NCBI GenBank assembly: GCA_000183865.1
Contig: CM001047.1
Coordinates: 1,415,618-1,422,132, forward strand
DNA length: 6,515 bases
Direction: 5' to 3'
DNA from: Listeria marthii FSL S4-120
Lineage (GTDB): Bacteria > Bacillota > Bacilli > Lactobacillales > Listeriaceae
Shown here in pieces: positions 5,831 through 6,515 of this stretch (position 1 is its first letter; the number at the start of each line of letters is the position of its first letter). Both the position numbers and the translations under genes were made by a program. The notes beneath the pieces are model-generated. The model was not told the DNA's origin and did not search any database. It saw only the letters and a program-made list of their open reading frames with translations.

Positions 5831-6515
5831 CTAAATAATCGCTAGTTTGACTAAACTTTCAGCTATTTGAATCGAATTCCATGCGGCACCTTTGAGTAAG
5901 TTGTCAGAAACAATCCACATGTGGAAACCTTTGGGATCGTCAATGTCAGCGCGGATGCGACCAACGAATACTTCTTTTTTACCTGCAGCTTCGATCGCTT
6001 GCGGATATACTTGATTTGCTGGGTCATCTTCAAGCACAACACCAGGGGCGTTTTTAAGCGCATTTTGGATATCTTTCGCGCTTACGCCGTCTTTATCTAC
6101 TTCAATATAAACACTTTCAGAGTGACCACTAACTACCGGAATCCGAACGCATGTAGCGGAAACTTTCATTGTGTTGTCTTCCATGATTTTTTTCGTTTCA
6201 TTGATCATTTTCATTTCTTCGTATGTATAATCATTTTCTGTGAAAACATCAATTTGTGGTAACGCGTTAAAAGCGATTGGATAATGTTTTTTGTCCCCTT
6301 TTACGGGCATGATTTGTGGAGTGAATTCCTCGTTATCTAAAACTGCTCTGCTACCGTCTTTTAGCTCTTGAATGGCACTTACACCAGAGCCAGAAACAGC
6401 TTGATAAGTGGAAACAATAATGCGGTTTAATCCAAACGTTTCTCGAATCGGTTCGAGTGCTGCTACCATTTGAATGGTGGAACAGTTAGGATTGGCAATT
6501 ATTCCATTATGGGAG
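5831..6515 (-). CDS. asd: Aspartate-semialdehyde dehydrogenase (5' end missing)
   Basis: Asd reduces L-aspartyl phosphate with NADPH to aspartate semialdehyde, the branch point to lysine/diaminopimelate, threonine and methionine. The frame stays open through the right edge, so only the last 227 residues are present; about 120 N-terminal residues, including the NADPH site, lie outside. The Met at 6467-6469 is internal, since the frame upstream encodes the active-site motif NPNCSTIQ with the catalytic Cys codon at 6482-6484. Further family motifs are [31 protein letters not shown] with the acid-base His (codon 6122-6124), and the C-terminal signature [18 protein letters not shown]. The gene ends at TAG (5831-5833), 11 bases before dapG. 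Confidence 0.96.
   Translation of the reverse strand, partial: SHNGIIANPNCSTIQMVAALEPIRETFGLNRIIVSTYQAVSGSGVSAIQELKDGSRAVLDNEEFTPQIMPVKGDKKHYPIAFNALPQIDVFTENDYTYEEMKMINETKKIMEDNTMKVSATCVRIPVVSGHSESVYIEVDKDGVSAKDIQNALKNAPGVVLEDDPANQVYPQAIEAAGKKEVFVGRIRADIDDPKGFHMWIVSDNLLKGAAWNSIQIAESLVKLAII

Noticed and set aside
5921..6262. Open frame of 113 codons on the plus strand
   Set aside because: It lies opposite the well-supported asd gene, shows no family motif and has an aromatic-rich composition typical of antisense frames.
5831..6469. Start of asd at the Met at 6469
   Set aside because: The frame continues upstream to the window edge and encodes the catalytic NPNCSTIQ motif there, so this Met is internal.
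1..6515. Mobile element, CRISPR array, prophage, toxin-antitoxin pair, RNA gene or new defence system
   Set aside because: I found no repeats, integrase or transposase motifs, tRNA-like folds or unassigned gene clusters. The coding density and gene order are those of a conserved core region.

Overview
This window looks like a core chromosomal segment of a low-GC Gram-positive bacterium, most likely Listeria. All genes run on the minus strand, so the biological order goes from high to low coordinates: asd (partial), dapG, dapA, rnjB, a flavin disulfide oxidoreductase, and a membrane protein cut by the left edge. The asd-dapG-dapA-rnjB order is also known from Bacillus subtilis. The Listeria assignment is from memory of the lmo1437-lmo1432 order in L. 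monocytogenes plus a SigB-type promoter in front of the oxidoreductase. It is an inference, and the species cannot be fixed from this window.

Right part (6515 to 2025): a tightly packed operon. Asd, DapG and DapA carry the shared aspartate branch into lysine and meso-diaminopimelate, which feeds cell-wall peptidoglycan. In pathway order, DapG phosphorylates aspartate, Asd reduces the aspartyl phosphate to the semialdehyde, and DapA condenses that with pyruvate. Gaps are 11, 14 and 19 bases, and two Shine-Dalgarno sequences overlap the stop codon upstream, which suggests translational coupling. The last gene, rnjB (RNase J2), has no metabolic link to the others. It has a TTG start behind a very strong Shine-Dalgarno and one substitution in its metal-binding motif. 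The operon ends in a clear intrinsic terminator with a 12-bp stem, a UUCG loop and a U-tract (1988-2020).

Middle (about 1990 to 596): directly after the terminator is a GTTT-N16-GGGAAA element that fits a SigB promoter, placed just upstream of a 446-residue FAD/NAD(P) disulfide oxidoreductase. The protein keeps the redox-active CxxxxC, but the C-terminal His-Glu pair of glutathione reductases is replaced by Tyr and Ser. A simple 'glutathione reductase' label is therefore doubtful.

Left edge (604 to 1): a likely SigA promoter with an extended -10 overlaps the end of the oxidoreductase gene and leads to a small protein of unknown function. It has two membrane segments and an outer domain that resembles DUF4352-type immunoglobulin-like domains.

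There is no sign of mobile elements, CRISPR, RNA genes, prophage or other accessory DNA, and no gene-free stretch over about 90 bases. I did not find a new system. The points worth a second look are modest and concern altered active sites and promoter layout.
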